64,000 bases of DNA from Staphylococcus ratti (GTDB lineage Bacteria > Bacillota > Bacilli > Staphylococcales > Staphylococcaceae), in assembly GCF_020883535.1 (NCBI RefSeq), contig NZ_CP086654.1, forward strand, positions 1,984,001 through 2,048,000, in the 5' to 3' direction. Below the pieces are notes generated by a model. That model was not told where the DNA came from, did not search any database, and saw only the letters and a list, made by a program, of their open reading frames with translations. A program made the translations under genes and the position numbers. The first letter of the stretch is position 1, and the number at the start of each line of letters is the position of its first letter. Shown one piece after another: positions 16,700 through 26,290 of this stretch.

Positions 16700-17923
16700 T
16701 TACCAAGCAAATAAACCTACAAATCCTGCAGTTAATAACGAAACTAAAATTCCCGAAAGTAACATCATTGGTACATATTTTGAGACAAAGTCGGATGTAG
16801 ATTCTTTAACGATACCTTTCAACGTTCCAATAATCATGCCGACTGTTGAGAAGTTTGCGAATGAAATTAAGAATGTTGCAATAATAGCACGTCTATGAGG
16901 ATTGTAATCTTGAATATGTCCCATTACGTCTCTCATAACTACAAATTCATTCGTTACAATCTTTTTCGCCATTTGTTGTGCGACCACCCAAGCCTCATCG
17001 AATGGTAAACCAAGTAATAAAGCAAAAGGATACATAAATAAACCAAGAATTTGGTCTAAACCAATACTCCCTTTAACATGGAATAACGTCGCGATACCAC
17101 CTGAAATAAGATGAATTAAACGATCGATAAGTTCTGCTAACGCTACGAAACTAATTACAAAAGCAATGATGATTAACACTAATTTACCGGCATTTAAGAC
17201 CGAGTCTCCTAAAAACGAGAAGAACGGTTGTCGTTTTTCGTTCGTCCGCAACTCATAAATGACATCTTCATCTACGTCAATATGTACTGGATTTAAAATA
17301 GAAGCTACAATCATCGCATTAATAATATTTAAAGGAATTGCTGTTAACACAAGTTCTCCCGGTAACATTGTGACATAAGCTCCTACAATAGCACCTGAAA
17401 CTGAACTCATCGACATCATTGCAATCGTGAGCACACGTGCATCATTAATGCGTTTAACCTGTTCACTCGATACTGCGATTGCTTCAGTATTTCCTAAAAA
17501 CATCATTTCAATACCAAAAAAAGCCTCAAATTTAGGTTGCCGTGTAATTTTGGCTAAAACCCAACCTACACCACGCATAAAAAATGGTAAAATTCGTAAA
17601 TACATTAAAACATCAAATAATGGTACTACTAAAAGTATTGGAAACAGCGCAGCTACAGCCATATCCATATCGCCTACCGTCCAACTCTTGAAAGCAAAGC
17701 CAACACCAGAAAATGCTGCATCAATGACCCATGAAATACCTGCTGCTGCCAATTCAACCGCCTTCGTTCCTGCTGGAAAATACACAAATAGCCAAGCGAG
17801 GAATAAATTCAAAAGCACTAAAATTCCAATTGAACCCCATTGAATATTTTTGCGATCTCTTGAAAACAGTGCGGCTATACCTATAAATACCAATAACCCA
17901 ATTATGTTGATAATTAAATACAT
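16700..17923 (-). CDS. nupC: NupC-type concentrative nucleoside transporter
   Basis: A 407-residue CNT-family nucleoside/cation symporter. It has about ten helices, a FFGIEMMFLGNTEAIAVSSEQVKRI region near residue 152 corresponding to the substrate-binding loop, and QQMAKKIVTNEFVVMRDV near residue 325 with the conserved NEF triad. I prefer the ATG at 17923 (MYLIINIIG), which matches the family N-terminus; the longer frame to 17977 adds basic residues unlike relatives. AAAGGATAGGG lies upstream, slightly far. Monocistronic, divergent from feo. Confidence 0.9.
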   Translation of the reverse strand: MYLIINIIGLLVFIGIAALFSRDRKNIQWGSIGILVLLNLFLAWLFVYFPAGTKAVELAAAGISWVIDAAFSGVGFAFKSWTVGDMDMAVAALFPILLVVPLFDVLMYLRILPFFMRGVGWVLAKITRQPKFEAFFGIEMMFLGNTEAIAVSSEQVKRINDARVLTIAMMSMSSVSGAIVGAYVTMLPGELVLTAIPLNIINAMIVASILNPVHIDVDEDVIYELRTNEKRQPFFSFLGDSVLNAGKLVLIIIAFVISFVALAELIDRLIHLISGGIATLFHVKGSIGLDQILGLFMYPFALLLGLPFDEAWVVAQQMAKKIVTNEFVVMRDVMGHIQDYNPHRRAIIATFLISFANFSTVGMIIGTLKGIVKESTSDFVSKYVPMMLLSGILVSLLTAGFVGLFAW

Positions 17924-18120
17924 AGGTTTAAACCCTATCCTTTCTATGTTTTTAAACACTTCAAGTATACCACGCACTTTTATTACTGAGAATATCTTTT
18001 TAAATGTATGGGTTTTTAATACTTGACAATTTAGAGAACATTTTTAAGACCAAATAAAATTAGACACGTTACAAATACATAAAGAGAAAAAACTGTCACT
18101 AACATTCCATACAAAAGCTA

Positions 18121-18149
18121 TTGTAAAAAAGTATCAATGCGTATATAAT
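18121..18149 (+). promoter_or_regulatory. Promoter of the feo operon
   Basis: -35 TTGTAA (18121-18126), 17-base spacer, perfect -10 TATAAT (18144-18149). The Fur box begins 5 bases downstream, covering the predicted start point. Confidence 0.8.
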
Positions 18150-18154
18150 TTTGT

Positions 18155-18169
18155 TGAAAATGATTATCA
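18155..18169 (+). promoter_or_regulatory. Fur box at the feo promoter
   Basis: TGAAAATGATTATCA matches TGATAATNATTATCA at 14 of 15 positions, and the core AATGATTATCATT is a near-perfect palindrome. Its position over the transcription start predicts repression by Fe-Fur. Confidence 0.85.
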
Positions 18170-18196
18170 TTAACACTTATGGAATGGGTGGTTTTT

Positions 18197-18433
18197 ATGA
18201 CACATGTGGCAAACGCCGAAATTGGCGTATCTTATAAAGTAACCACATTGAATATGAACAATACTAATTTGAAGCACCGCCTACGTGCTTTAGGTTGTAT
18301 CGAAGGATGCCAATTACAAGTTCATCAAAAAGGCCTTTTTAAAGGGCCTTGTACAATCAATATCAACGGACAACATATTTCTATACGTCATTGTGATGCG
18401 TGTAAAATCTGTTTGGAGTACTGTCATGACTAA
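18197..18433 (+). CDS. feoA: Ferrous iron transport protein FeoA, Cys-rich
   Basis: A 78-residue SH3-like protein that supports FeoB. The core [18 protein letters not shown] and [19 protein letters not shown] fits FeoA. The last helix reads [12 protein letters not shown], so four Cys replace the usual charged residues of the RxxDAxxI segment; with three more in the core there are seven Cys in 78 residues. I start at the ATG at 18197 (MTHVANAEI), preceded by GGGTGG; the frame opens at 18179 inside the promoter leader. The stop overlaps the feoB start by 8 bases. Confidence 0.9.
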   Translation: MTHVANAEIGVSYKVTTLNMNNTNLKHRLRALGCIEGCQLQVHQKGLFKGPCTININGQHISIRHCDACKICLEYCHD

Positions 18434-20420
18434 TGCATATTATATATTAGGCAACCCAAATGTAGGTAAAACATCATTATTTAACGCACTAACAGGCTCC
18501 TACGACTACGTAGGCAACTGGAGCGGTGTTACTGTCGAAAAGAAAGTAGGACAATTAAAAGACCATGTGGGTCATCTGATTGATTTACCAGGGCTTTATG
18601 ATCTTGTACCTATTTCACGTGATGAAACTGTAGTTACTGAATCGCTCCTCAATGACACGTTTGACGGTATGATTAATATTATTGATGCCGCTCAAATTAA
18701 ACGAAATTTTAATTTAACAATACAGCTCTTAGAATATGGCGCACCTTTAATCATTGGATTGAACATGGTGGACGTCGCAAGTCAGCGTGGAATTCAAATT
18801 GATTATCAAAAGCTTATGCGCAAACTCCATCTTCCTGTCATTCCTGTTATTGCTCGTACAGGAAAAGGAAGTAGTGACATGCTGCACGCATTAACCGATA
18901 CACATATGACGCCACGTCGTCCGTTAGTCATCCAATATGGTCCTACACTTGAAGCTCTAATTTCAGAAGTTATCGCACACATCCCAGAAAATTATCCATT
19001 GGAACGTAAACATTATCGTTTCATAGCCATCCAGTACATCTTAGACAATCCAATTATTAAAAATTCTTTTGATCAGCCGCTTCAAAATAAGTTAGATCAA
19101 CATATTTCATCTTTTGTGCAAACACACGCTATTGATGTCGAAAAAGAAATATTATCCAAACGCCAAAACTATATTGAAGCCTTACTACAAGATGTTGTAG
19201 CCTACCCTACACAATCAAAATATCATCTTACTGAACGTATCGATGCATTATTAACGCATAAAATTCTAGGCATCCCTATATTTCTTGCTTTAATGTGGTT
19301 AATCTTTCAAATTACGTTTACTTGGGTTGGAACACCACTTTCAGATCAATTAGATGAATTTTTTGGAGGGCCATTAACTGATTTCGTGAAACATTCAATG
19401 GAGACTCTAGGCATTTATGCACCGATTCAAGCATTGGTTACAGATGGAATTATCGCAGGTGTCGGAAGTGTCCTTGTTTTCGTTCCTCAAATACTCGTTT
19501 TGTTTTTCTTTATTTCATTATTAGAAGATTCCGGTTATATGGCGCGTATTGCAGTCATTATGGATAGAATTATGGAAAATTTTGGTTTAAATGGAAAATC
19601 ATTCATTCCTATGATTATCGGCTTTGGTTGTAACGTCCCAGGAATTATGGCAGCACGTAGCATTGAAGAAGAAAAAGAGAGATTGATTACGATATTGATT
19701 ACACCATTTATGTCATGTTCTGCGCGTTTACCGGTGTATGGTTTGTTTGTAGCTGTATTTTTTGCACAACATCAAGCGCTCATTGTCTTAAGTCTTTACG
19801 TTTTGGGGATTGTTGCGGCATTAGTCGTGAGTTATATCTTGTCCAAAACACTGTTGAAAAAAGATACATCTATTTTTGTCGTCGAACTCCCCCCTTATCG
19901 CATGCCATCGATTAAAACATTATGGCGAAGTACATGGGAAAAAGGAAAAGGATTTGTTAAAAAAGCCGGCACATTTATCTTTGCAGGTTCGGTTATTATT
20001 TGGTTATTAAATTATGTAGGTCCGCACGGTTTAGATGTTCCAGTAGACCAGAGCTTTTTACATTCCATCGGCACAATACTTTCCCCTCTGTTAACACCTT
20101 TAGGCTTTAACAGTTGGCAAGCGGCTGCAACGTTAATTCCAGGTTTCCTTGCAAAAGAAGTTATTGTTAGCGCTATGGCCATTATTTATGCCGTCAATGA
20201 CGACGCTTTAGTTTCCACAGTTTCATCACATTTTACAGCACTTTCTGCTTATAGCTTTATGGTCTTTATTTTACTTTATACACCTTGTTTAGCTACAGTA
20301 GCAGCAATTCGTAAAGAAACGACTTCTTGGAAATGGACATTACTTGGCGTTATTTACCCGATCACTATCGCCTATCTCTTATCTTTCATTATTTATCAAG
20401 TAAGTACACTCATTTTTTAG
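18426..20420 (+). CDS. feoB: Ferrous iron permease FeoB
   Basis: A 664-residue Fe(II) transporter. The N-terminal G domain has G1 GNPNVGKTS at residues 9-17, G3 DLPGLYDL near residue 52 and G4 NMVD near residue 115. The membrane half carries the two Gate motifs with conserved Cys: [13 protein letters not shown] near residue 400 and FLAKEVIVS near residue 576, followed by [11 protein letters not shown]. The start is the ATG at 18426 inside the feoA end, nine bases after TTGGAG; the frame extends upstream to 18393 but that part repeats feoA sequence out of frame. Second gene of feoAB plus a small partner. Confidence 0.95.
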   Translation: MTNAYYILGNPNVGKTSLFNALTGSYDYVGNWSGVTVEKKVGQLKDHVGHLIDLPGLYDLVPISRDETVVTESLLNDTFDGMINIIDAAQIKRNFNLTIQLLEYGAPLIIGLNMVDVASQRGIQIDYQKLMRKLHLPVIPVIARTGKGSSDMLHALTDTHMTPRRPLVIQYGPTLEALISEVIAHIPENYPLERKHYRFIAIQYILDNPIIKNSFDQPLQNKLDQHISSFVQTHAIDVEKEILSKRQNYIEALLQDVVAYPTQSKYHLTERIDALLTHKILGIPIFLALMWLIFQITFTWVGTPLSDQLDEFFGGPLTDFVKHSMETLGIYAPIQALVTDGIIAGVGSVLVFVPQILVLFFFISLLEDSGYMARIAVIMDRIMENFGLNGKSFIPMIIGFGCNVPGIMAARSIEEEKERLITILITPFMSCSARLPVYGLFVAVFFAQHQALIVLSLYVLGIVAALVVSYILSKTLLKKDTSIFVVELPPYRMPSIKTLWRSTWEKGKGFVKKAGTFIFAGSVIIWLLNYVGPHGLDVPVDQSFLHSIGTILSPLLTPLGFNSWQAAATLIPGFLAKEVIVSAMAIIYAVNDDALVSTVSSHFTALSAYSFMVFILLYTPCLATVAAIRKETTSWKWTLLGVIYPITIAYLLSFIIYQVSTLIF

Positions 20421-20432
20421 GAGGTTATTACA

Positions 20433-20594
20433 ATGACTGTATTAATTAATCTATTATTCGTTCTTGTCATCATCAGTTATTCTATTTACGTTTTAGTACG
20501 TCACTTTAAAAAAGCCAAACAAGGCCACTGTCGTGCTTGCGATATGGATGGTCACTGTGACACCTCCTCATTGCCTAAACATCTACAAAAATAA
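20433..20594 (+). CDS. FeoB-associated Cys-rich membrane protein
   Basis: A 53-residue protein. The first 22 residues form one transmembrane helix (MTVLINLLFVLVIISYSIYV), then a basic stretch (RHFKKAKQ) and a cytosolic tail with GHCRACDMDGHC, three Cys and two His. This matches the FeoB_associated Cys-rich family found downstream of feoB in Firmicutes; it is thought to play the part FeoC has in enterobacteria, though this is unproven. ATG at 20433 lies six bases after GGAGG and 12 after feoB. A strong terminator follows directly. Confidence 0.88.
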   Translation: MTVLINLLFVLVIISYSIYVLVRHFKKAKQGHCRACDMDGHCDTSSLPKHLQK

Positions 20595-20658
20595 AAAGAG
20601 TGATGATTGTAATCTTTGAATTTACCAGCAAAATTCAATATGCAATCATCACTCTTTT
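20595..20658. terminator. Bidirectional terminator between feo and abcA
   Basis: AAAAGAGTGATGATTG (20595-20610) pairs with CAATCATCACTCTTTT (20643-20658), enclosing a second GAATTT/AAATTC hairpin. It ends feoAB (+) and abcA (-). Confidence 0.9.
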
Positions 20659-20661
20659 CAA

Positions 20662-22383
20662 TTAAGTTGTTAAGTTTTGTGTTTCTACAAAATGTTGGTA
20701 TTTCTCATGAGTTTTCATGAGTTCTTCGTGTTTTCCTGTTCCTGTCACACGACCTTGGTCTAAAAATATAATTTGACCTGCTTTTTTAATCGTTGATAAG
20801 CGATGAGCAATAACCACAGTCGTACGATTTTCCATTAAAACATCTAGTGCTTCTTGGATTTTACGCTCGCTTTCACTGTCTAAATTGGCCGTTGCTTCAT
20901 CTAATAATAAAATATCTGGGTCTTTAATAAAACTTCGAGCAATATCAATACGTTGTCTTTGTCCTCCCGACAACTTCAATCCTCGTTCTCCTACAATCGT
21001 GTCGTAGCCTTGTTCAAATGCAGAAATAAATTCGTGACAATTGGCAAGTTTCGCATAATGTTCAAGCTCTTCTTGCGATACTTCTCGCTCTACGCCATAT
21101 AACATATTATCTCGAATTGTGCCGTTCATCATGGCATTAGTTTGCATGACGTAGCCTATTTTATGGCGCCAATCACTTAAACTAATATCATAAATGGATT
21201 GTTGATTGTATTTAATGTCACCAGCTTCAATTTCATACATTCGTTCAATCAAGCTAAACAAAGTACTCTTCCCTGATCCTGATGGCCCTACAAACGCTGT
21301 TACCGCACCACGCTGAATATTAAATGAAACATCTTCTAATATTGGTTTGACATCATATCGAAATGATACATGTTCAAAAGTGAGATCACCATGAGCTAAT
21401 TGATACGTTTTATCTTTAGCTTCAATGATTTCTAAAGGTTCATGTAGTATTTCATAAATACGACTGCTTGCCCCTACCGCTTTTTTATAATCTGTCACTA
21501 ATGTTGAAAGATTAACTAAAGGGATAGACAGGTTAAGCACATAAAAAATCATGGCTACAAGTGACCCTGCAGAAATCGCCCCTGATGAAATACGTAAACC
21601 ACCAAAACCTAAAATCATGCCAAGTGTGATCAACATGATAATTCCAGAAATCGGCTGAATTATCGCCGCAATTTTGGCTTGCTTTAAACCAAGTTTATAA
21701 ATTTCATCTAAATTATGACGCGCTTTATCTAACTCATAGTGTTCTGTATTAGACACTTTGACTAAACGCATTTCCGTTAATACACGTCCAAGCAAACCAC
21801 TAAAATTTGCAATTTCATTTTGGGTGCTCGTTGAAATTTTTTGCATGATTTTACCTAATGGCGTAATGATTAATGCAAAAAGTGGGATAGTAATAAATGT
21901 TAAAAGTGTCATTTGCCAATCTAAGACGAACAGCATAATTAAAGAACCAATCACTGTGATAACCGCTGGAAAGAAACTAGGTAATTTTTGCGAAATGAAG
22001 TCATTGATTACTTTTGTATCATCTGTTAAACGACTCATTAATTGGCCACTTTCGTTTTTATCAAAAAAAGGCATTTTTAAGTGAATGATGTGTCTCCACA
22101 ATACTGAACGGATAGCATAAATCACTTTTTCACCTATTTTGTTTAATAAATAATAACCTAGACCACTTAATATCGCATTGAGAAGAAAAACGAACACGAG
22201 CGTGACAATAAACTTTGGATCAAGTGAAGTAAAGGTGAAATCATCTACCATGCGCTTTGTAAACCAAGGCACGAGTAACCCTGACAAACTTCCCAATGAT
22301 GCAATTGCCACCGCCACAATAATCAAACCTACTGGCCAGGAAATTTTCTTTAGTAAATAGATCAGTGGATTTTTTTTATTCAT
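20662..22383 (-). CDS. abcA: ABC exporter AbcA (fused TMD-NBD)
   Basis: A 573-residue half-transporter. Six helices span residues 1-310 (opening LIYLLKKISWPVGLIIVAVA), then an ATPase domain with Walker A GPSGSGKST near residue 372, signature LSGGQRQR near residue 476, and Walker B ILLLDEAT. The sequence follows S. aureus AbcA closely as I recall it, including the GQLMSRLTDDTKVINDFISQ loop. AbcA dimers export detergents, dyes, some beta-lactams and phenol-soluble modulins. It is divergent from pbp4, the classic abcA-pbp4 arrangement in which one intergenic region serves both. Confidence 0.92.
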   Translation of the reverse strand: MNKKNPLIYLLKKISWPVGLIIVAVAIASLGSLSGLLVPWFTKRMVDDFTFTSLDPKFIVTLVFVFLLNAILSGLGYYLLNKIGEKVIYAIRSVLWRHIIHLKMPFFDKNESGQLMSRLTDDTKVINDFISQKLPSFFPAVITVIGSLIMLFVLDWQMTLLTFITIPLFALIITPLGKIMQKISTSTQNEIANFSGLLGRVLTEMRLVKVSNTEHYELDKARHNLDEIYKLGLKQAKIAAIIQPISGIIMLITLGMILGFGGLRISSGAISAGSLVAMIFYVLNLSIPLVNLSTLVTDYKKAVGASSRIYEILHEPLEIIEAKDKTYQLAHGDLTFEHVSFRYDVKPILEDVSFNIQRGAVTAFVGPSGSGKSTLFSLIERMYEIEAGDIKYNQQSIYDISLSDWRHKIGYVMQTNAMMNGTIRDNMLYGVEREVSQEELEHYAKLANCHEFISAFEQGYDTIVGERGLKLSGGQRQRIDIARSFIKDPDILLLDEATANLDSESERKIQEALDVLMENRTTVVIAHRLSTIKKAGQIIFLDQGRVTGTGKHEELMKTHEKYQHFVETQNLTT

Positions 22384-22808
22384 AACTCAATACCTCGTCA
22401 ATAATTTTTCATAGGAGAGCAAGTCTTCCCTCACACAGACGTCGCACTAACAGACGTCTCATACATTTTGAATCTCATATTACTGCCCAGTGATTCAACA
22501 CGCTTCATCGCGCTATAAATGTGTAGCCGTTGTCTTAGTTGAAAGTATGCTTCTATCAAAGGAAATGTACCGTACACACCTATTATAACTAACCTACGCG
22601 TAGAGCTAAGTGATACTTTCGAATAGTATACGTCTCTATCGCGCTCTAGATTATGACGACAAAATTACTTTAAAATCAATGTCTATGTTACTCCCTATGT
22701 TATTTTGCGAACTATCTCTCTAGAGACATACCTCTTGCAAAAAAACTGTGGTAAAATAGACTTTCAGTTGTTATAAAAAAAGTGCCATCACCGTTGAAGG
22801 AGTACATA
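22384..22808. promoter_or_regulatory. abcA-pbp4 divergent control region
   Basis: A 425-base gap serving both genes. It holds a direct repeat ACAGACGTC at 22435-22443 and 22450-22458 (15-base period) in the abcA leader, and a small palindrome TCTCTAGAGA near 22720. In S. aureus this gap is bound by regulators of the MgrA/NorG/SarZ class; no site can be assigned by eye here. Promoters could not be fixed with confidence. Confidence 0.5.
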
Positions 22809-24092
22809 ATGAAAAAAGTAATTCTGAGTATTTTAGTTGTATTCTTCGCTACAACTATTATAACACCTTTTACCAAAGCAAATACAGCCTCACCTGTAGA
22901 TATCGCTAATCAATATGGCTACGGCGTTAGTTATGCTTTTCAGCCTGAAGGTCTTGTAAATATTAGCGAAACTGGACAAATTCTTTATCAATATCAAGAC
23001 CAACAAAAATGGTATCCTGCGTCAATGACAAAGTTAATGACGATGTATCTCACTTTAAAAGCCGTGAAAGCTGGCGACTTGAGCCTTAATGATACCGTAA
23101 AGATAACGGACACACATTACCGAATGTCTACATTGCCAGAGTTAAGCAATACCAAACTCTATCCTGGTGAAACTTACACGATTGCAGAATTGCTACAAAT
23201 TACAGTTTCAGCTTCAAGTAATGCAGCGTCTTTAATTCTTGCTAAAAAAGTATCTGGCTCTACGTCAAAATTTGTAGATGATATGAACCAAACTGCTAAA
23301 CAACTAGGGATGACGAAAACGCATTTCGTTAACCCCACTGGCGCAGAAAACTATCGCTTACTGGACTTCGTCCCTGAAAAATATAAACACGAAACTTCCT
23401 CAGTATCTACGCCACATGATTATGCTATTTTAGCCCAACATACAGTAAAAGATACACCTAAGATATTAGACTTTACAAAACAAATTGCACCCACACAACA
23501 TGGCGTGACTTATTACACATTTAATGACTTGTTGGAGGGTGGCGATATGAGTCTCCCTGGTACTGATGGACTCAAAACTGGCTCAAGTGACCTTGCAGAT
23601 TACAATAACACATTAACGACTAAACGTGGAAAATTTCGTATTTTCCATGTCATTATGGGCGCTGGCGATTACAAAAATCTTGGCGGAGAAAAAGAACGTA
23701 ACATGATGAGCGCCAGTACAATTAATGCTTCATTCGACCAGTACGCATATAAGAAAATCTTGTCTAAAGGCGAACACAAAATCAATGGCAAAAACTATTA
23801 CGTTACCGAAGATTTATATGACGTCGTCCCTAAAAATATGTCCAAACCTTATCACCTTATGATTGAACAAGGCGAAGTGCACTTACAATATGAGCGACAA
23901 TTTATCTCGAAAGCGTACGGACCACCAAAAGTAACTGTAGAAAAGCCTATTATTTATGAATCCAAGTCTTTTGTCATGAGTTCATGGCAAGCTCATCCAA
24001 TCTTAACGATTCTCGGATCATTATTCTTAGTCGGTTTCTTATCTGTTATCATTTATTATTTACTCTCTTTAATATTTAATCGTCGCAAATAA
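22809..24092 (+). CDS. pbp4: Penicillin-binding protein 4 (low-molecular-mass transpeptidase/carboxypeptidase)
   Basis: A 427-residue PBP4. Signal peptide at 1-26 (ending TKANT), then the serine DD-peptidase domain with the active-site SMTK (Ser72, Lys75), S-x-N (Ser136-Asn138) and KTG (256-258). The C-terminus has a membrane anchor (about 395-423) and NRRK. In S. aureus PBP4 makes highly cross-linked peptidoglycan and is directed to the septum by teichoic acids. The start is the ATG at 22809 with AAGGAG seven bases before; the frame opens at 22782. It lies between abcA and tarD as in S. aureus. Confidence 0.94.
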   Translation: MKKVILSILVVFFATTIITPFTKANTASPVDIANQYGYGVSYAFQPEGLVNISETGQILYQYQDQQKWYPASMTKLMTMYLTLKAVKAGDLSLNDTVKITDTHYRMSTLPELSNTKLYPGETYTIAELLQITVSASSNAASLILAKKVSGSTSKFVDDMNQTAKQLGMTKTHFVNPTGAENYRLLDFVPEKYKHETSSVSTPHDYAILAQHTVKDTPKILDFTKQIAPTQHGVTYYTFNDLLEGGDMSLPGTDGLKTGSSDLADYNNTLTTKRGKFRIFHVIMGAGDYKNLGGEKERNMMSASTINASFDQYAYKKILSKGEHKINGKNYYVTEDLYDVVPKNMSKPYHLMIEQGEVHLQYERQFISKAYGPPKVTVEKPIIYESKSFVMSSWQAHPILTILGSLFLVGFLSVIIYYLLSLIFNRRK

Positions 24093-24123
24093 CGTCTACT
24101 CAGGACACTATTACGTATTCTAA

Positions 24124-24156
24124 TAAAAGCCATCAAAATTTTGATGGCTTTTTATT
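24124..24156 (+). terminator. Terminator of pbp4
   Basis: Perfect palindrome AAAAGCCATCAAAA / TTTTGATGGCTTTT followed by TTATTATAA. Confidence 0.85.
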
Positions 24157-24380
24157 ATAACTAACTCACTCTCTAATCATAAATTAAATAACAAATCTTG
24201 CTACATTTCATTCTTTTATTTGTTTCCTCATCAGTAAACAGGTCCAGAAATTCCTCATTGATATTTAACCTATAATGATATCACTCTATTATTGTTTATA
24301 ATTTTCACATGCCTTTGCTTCAATTATTTCGTATCTTTCACATATTTTCCGAAGAATAACACTTCAATCTTTAATAAAAA
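24157..24380. other. Intergenic region without evident features
   Basis: AT-rich spacer between the convergent pbp4 and tarD terminators. No reading frame, repeat or RNA was seen. This is where S. aureus also has an untranslated gap. Confidence 0.5.
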
Positions 24381-24413
24381 AATAGAGTCAGGAATCCCGT
24401 CCTAACTCTATTT
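24376..24413 (-). terminator. Terminator of tarD, overlapping its stop codon
   Basis: Minus strand: AATAGAGTTAGGA pairs with TCCTGACTCTATT, then seven T. The hairpin begins within the last codons of tarD. Confidence 0.85.
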
Positions 24414-24806
24414 TGCATCTTTGCCATATAATTCTTTTTTAATTTGTGTTGTTGAGATACCTTCTGTACGTTTAAGATAAATAACTTCACATTTATCTTT
24501 AAGGAAGTCAAACTCACCTTCCCAATCGTGTCCCATTACAAAGGTGTCAATTTCATATTTTTCAACATCTGTTTCTTTTTGAGACCAGTCATTTTCAGGA
24601 ATGACTAAATCTACATAACGAATAGATTCTAACATCATCTTTCGTTGTTCGAAATTATAATAAGATTTTTTATTTTTAATGCGATTAAATTCATCACTAG
24701 ATAGTGCAACAACGAGATAGTCTCCCATTTCCCTTGCACGGCGTAATAATTCGATATGTCCGTAGTGTAAAAGATCATACGTTCCATAAGTTATGACTCG
24801 TTTCAC
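24408..24806 (-). CDS. tarD: Glycerol-3-phosphate cytidylyltransferase TarD
   Basis: A 132-residue enzyme making CDP-glycerol from CTP and sn-glycerol 3-phosphate, the donor for the teichoic acid linkage unit. Motifs are GTYDLLHYGH (HxGH, residues 7-16), the WSQKETDVEKYEIDTFVMGHDW region and RTEGISTT near residue 112, all diagnostic of the family. Length is standard. The start is GTG, with AAGGAGG upstream. Next to it in S. aureus is tarX; here tarB follows directly upstream. Confidence 0.95.
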   Translation of the reverse strand: MKRVITYGTYDLLHYGHIELLRRAREMGDYLVVALSSDEFNRIKNKKSYYNFEQRKMMLESIRYVDLVIPENDWSQKETDVEKYEIDTFVMGHDWEGEFDFLKDKCEVIYLKRTEGISTTQIKKELYGKDAK

Positions 24807-24987
24807 ATTTACGCCTCCTTAATATTTTTAATCTAATCTTTACATATGATAAAAGTATAGCATGTGAAAATTACATACACAATTAGAAATCTCTATTTAT
24901 AATTATATTATTTTACATGTAAGTATTTATTTAATCGAGTCAATACTATTCACGTGAAATCTTTTGCATATTTTGAATCTACACGAC

Positions 24988-26079
24988 TTATATTTTTGTC
25001 AGACGGTCCACATAAATTGCGATTTGGTTCAATGTAGACGGTTTGTTATATTCATGCCAATCTTCAAATAATGGTTTTAAGTTATATTGTTTAAGGCGTT
25101 GGTAAATATCCTTTTCTCTATACACTTTGTAACGGATAGGGATATTATAAAAATACGTATTTAATCCTCGTGCCTTTTCATAAGTTTGTTCATCATACAC
25201 ATAAAACAACGTCGGCTTTTGAATTAAACTCGCTTCAATTGGTAATGAACTATAGTCTGAAATGATAACGTCTGCGAGTACGATTAGCTCAAACACAGAC
25301 AATCCATAATCGTCTGACGCTGTTTGAACAGCTGGATGGTAATGCGTTAAAAGTGTATATTCTGGCAACGCTGCTTCAAACGCTTTTTTATTTAAAATTC
25401 GATTGGTCATGCCGTCTTCTCGATATGTAGGCAAATAGACCGCAATTTTTCCACCAAGCCCCAATTCAGCCTTAAGCTGTTCTTGATGTGCTTCTATATC
25501 CGTTTGGAAATATCGAGATAGCCTGGGGACCCCAAAATTGACAAGTTGTTCATAGTTAGCACCAAATGCATGCTGAAAACACGTCGCCATTTGAGCGCTT
25601 CCAACCAAATATTTATCCGTCGCTTCATAGACTTTTTCGTATTGCCTGACCATTTTAACATTATCATGATTAACTGCACGATCTTTGAAACCAAATTGTT
25701 TCAAAGCGCCCGCTGCGTGCCATGTTTGAATAACCGTTTGACCCTCTTTCTTCGCAAAACCGGCCATTAATAAATACAAATTATCAATAAAAATGACTTT
25801 GGCATTTGCCATTGCACATAACTGTCTTAAAACATTAATTGGACGCATTTTATAGCTCGATATACCTTCAATATTTTTTAATGCATTCAGATGCTCTCGT
25901 TTAGCAAATACTGTCACTCGAAATCCTTGCTCATTTAATTTTTGAATGAGAGGAAAAAGATCCTCTTTAAAGCTCATTAATACTACGACATGATTGGCAT
26001 CTATACTTCGTTTTTGAAAGAAAAGCATCAAAAAACGAAGCACATTCATGTAACACTCTTTAAGCCAATAGCGTATCAT
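24988..26079 (-). CDS. tarB: Teichoic acid glycerophosphate primase TarB
   Basis: A 363-residue member of the CDP-glycerol glycerophosphotransferase family. It adds the first glycerol phosphate to the ManNAc-GlcNAc lipid made by TarA. Signatures are TWHAAGALKQFGFKDRA near residue 120, the YLPTYRED strand near residue 215 and VIISDYSSLPIEASLIQKP near residue 270, the CDP-binding region. A membrane-associating N-terminal helix is present. Length fits TarB rather than the longer TarF/TarL. Starts at ATG 26079, after AAGGCGGTG. No tarX gene separates it from tarD. Confidence 0.9.
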   Translation of the reverse strand: MIRYWLKECYMNVLRFLMLFFQKRSIDANHVVVLMSFKEDLFPLIQKLNEQGFRVTVFAKREHLNALKNIEGISSYKMRPINVLRQLCAMANAKVIFIDNLYLLMAGFAKKEGQTVIQTWHAAGALKQFGFKDRAVNHDNVKMVRQYEKVYEATDKYLVGSAQMATCFQHAFGANYEQLVNFGVPRLSRYFQTDIEAHQEQLKAELGLGGKIAVYLPTYREDGMTNRILNKKAFEAALPEYTLLTHYHPAVQTASDDYGLSVFELIVLADVIISDYSSLPIEASLIQKPTLFYVYDEQTYEKARGLNTYFYNIPIRYKVYREKDIYQRLKQYNLKPLFEDWHEYNKPSTLNQIAIYVDRLTKI

Positions 26080-26110
26080 TTCGATGCACCGCCTTATATG
26101 ATTTGTTTAT

Positions 26111-26145
26111 AGAAAAAAGCTGGACAACATGTGCGCCAGCCTTCA
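26111..26145 (-). terminator. Terminator of tarG
   Basis: Minus strand: AAGGCTGG pairs with CCAGCTTTT (one G.U), followed by six T. It separates tarG from tarB, which would then need its own promoter or read-through. Confidence 0.65.
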
Positions 26146-26290
26146 TTAAAGTATTGACAATGAATGACTGAACAAAATTGCGCTTAAATTTCTTTTTTTC
26201 GAGTCATCCTTGCCGGTATGGCATTACGAAATTCCATTTATAAATAAAATTTCTACCCATCCCTACTCATTATTATGCTTCTTTGTATCA

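Noticed and set aside
17427..17843. 138-codon plus-strand frame
   Set aside because: Antisense to nupC; a frame forced by the codon composition of a membrane protein.
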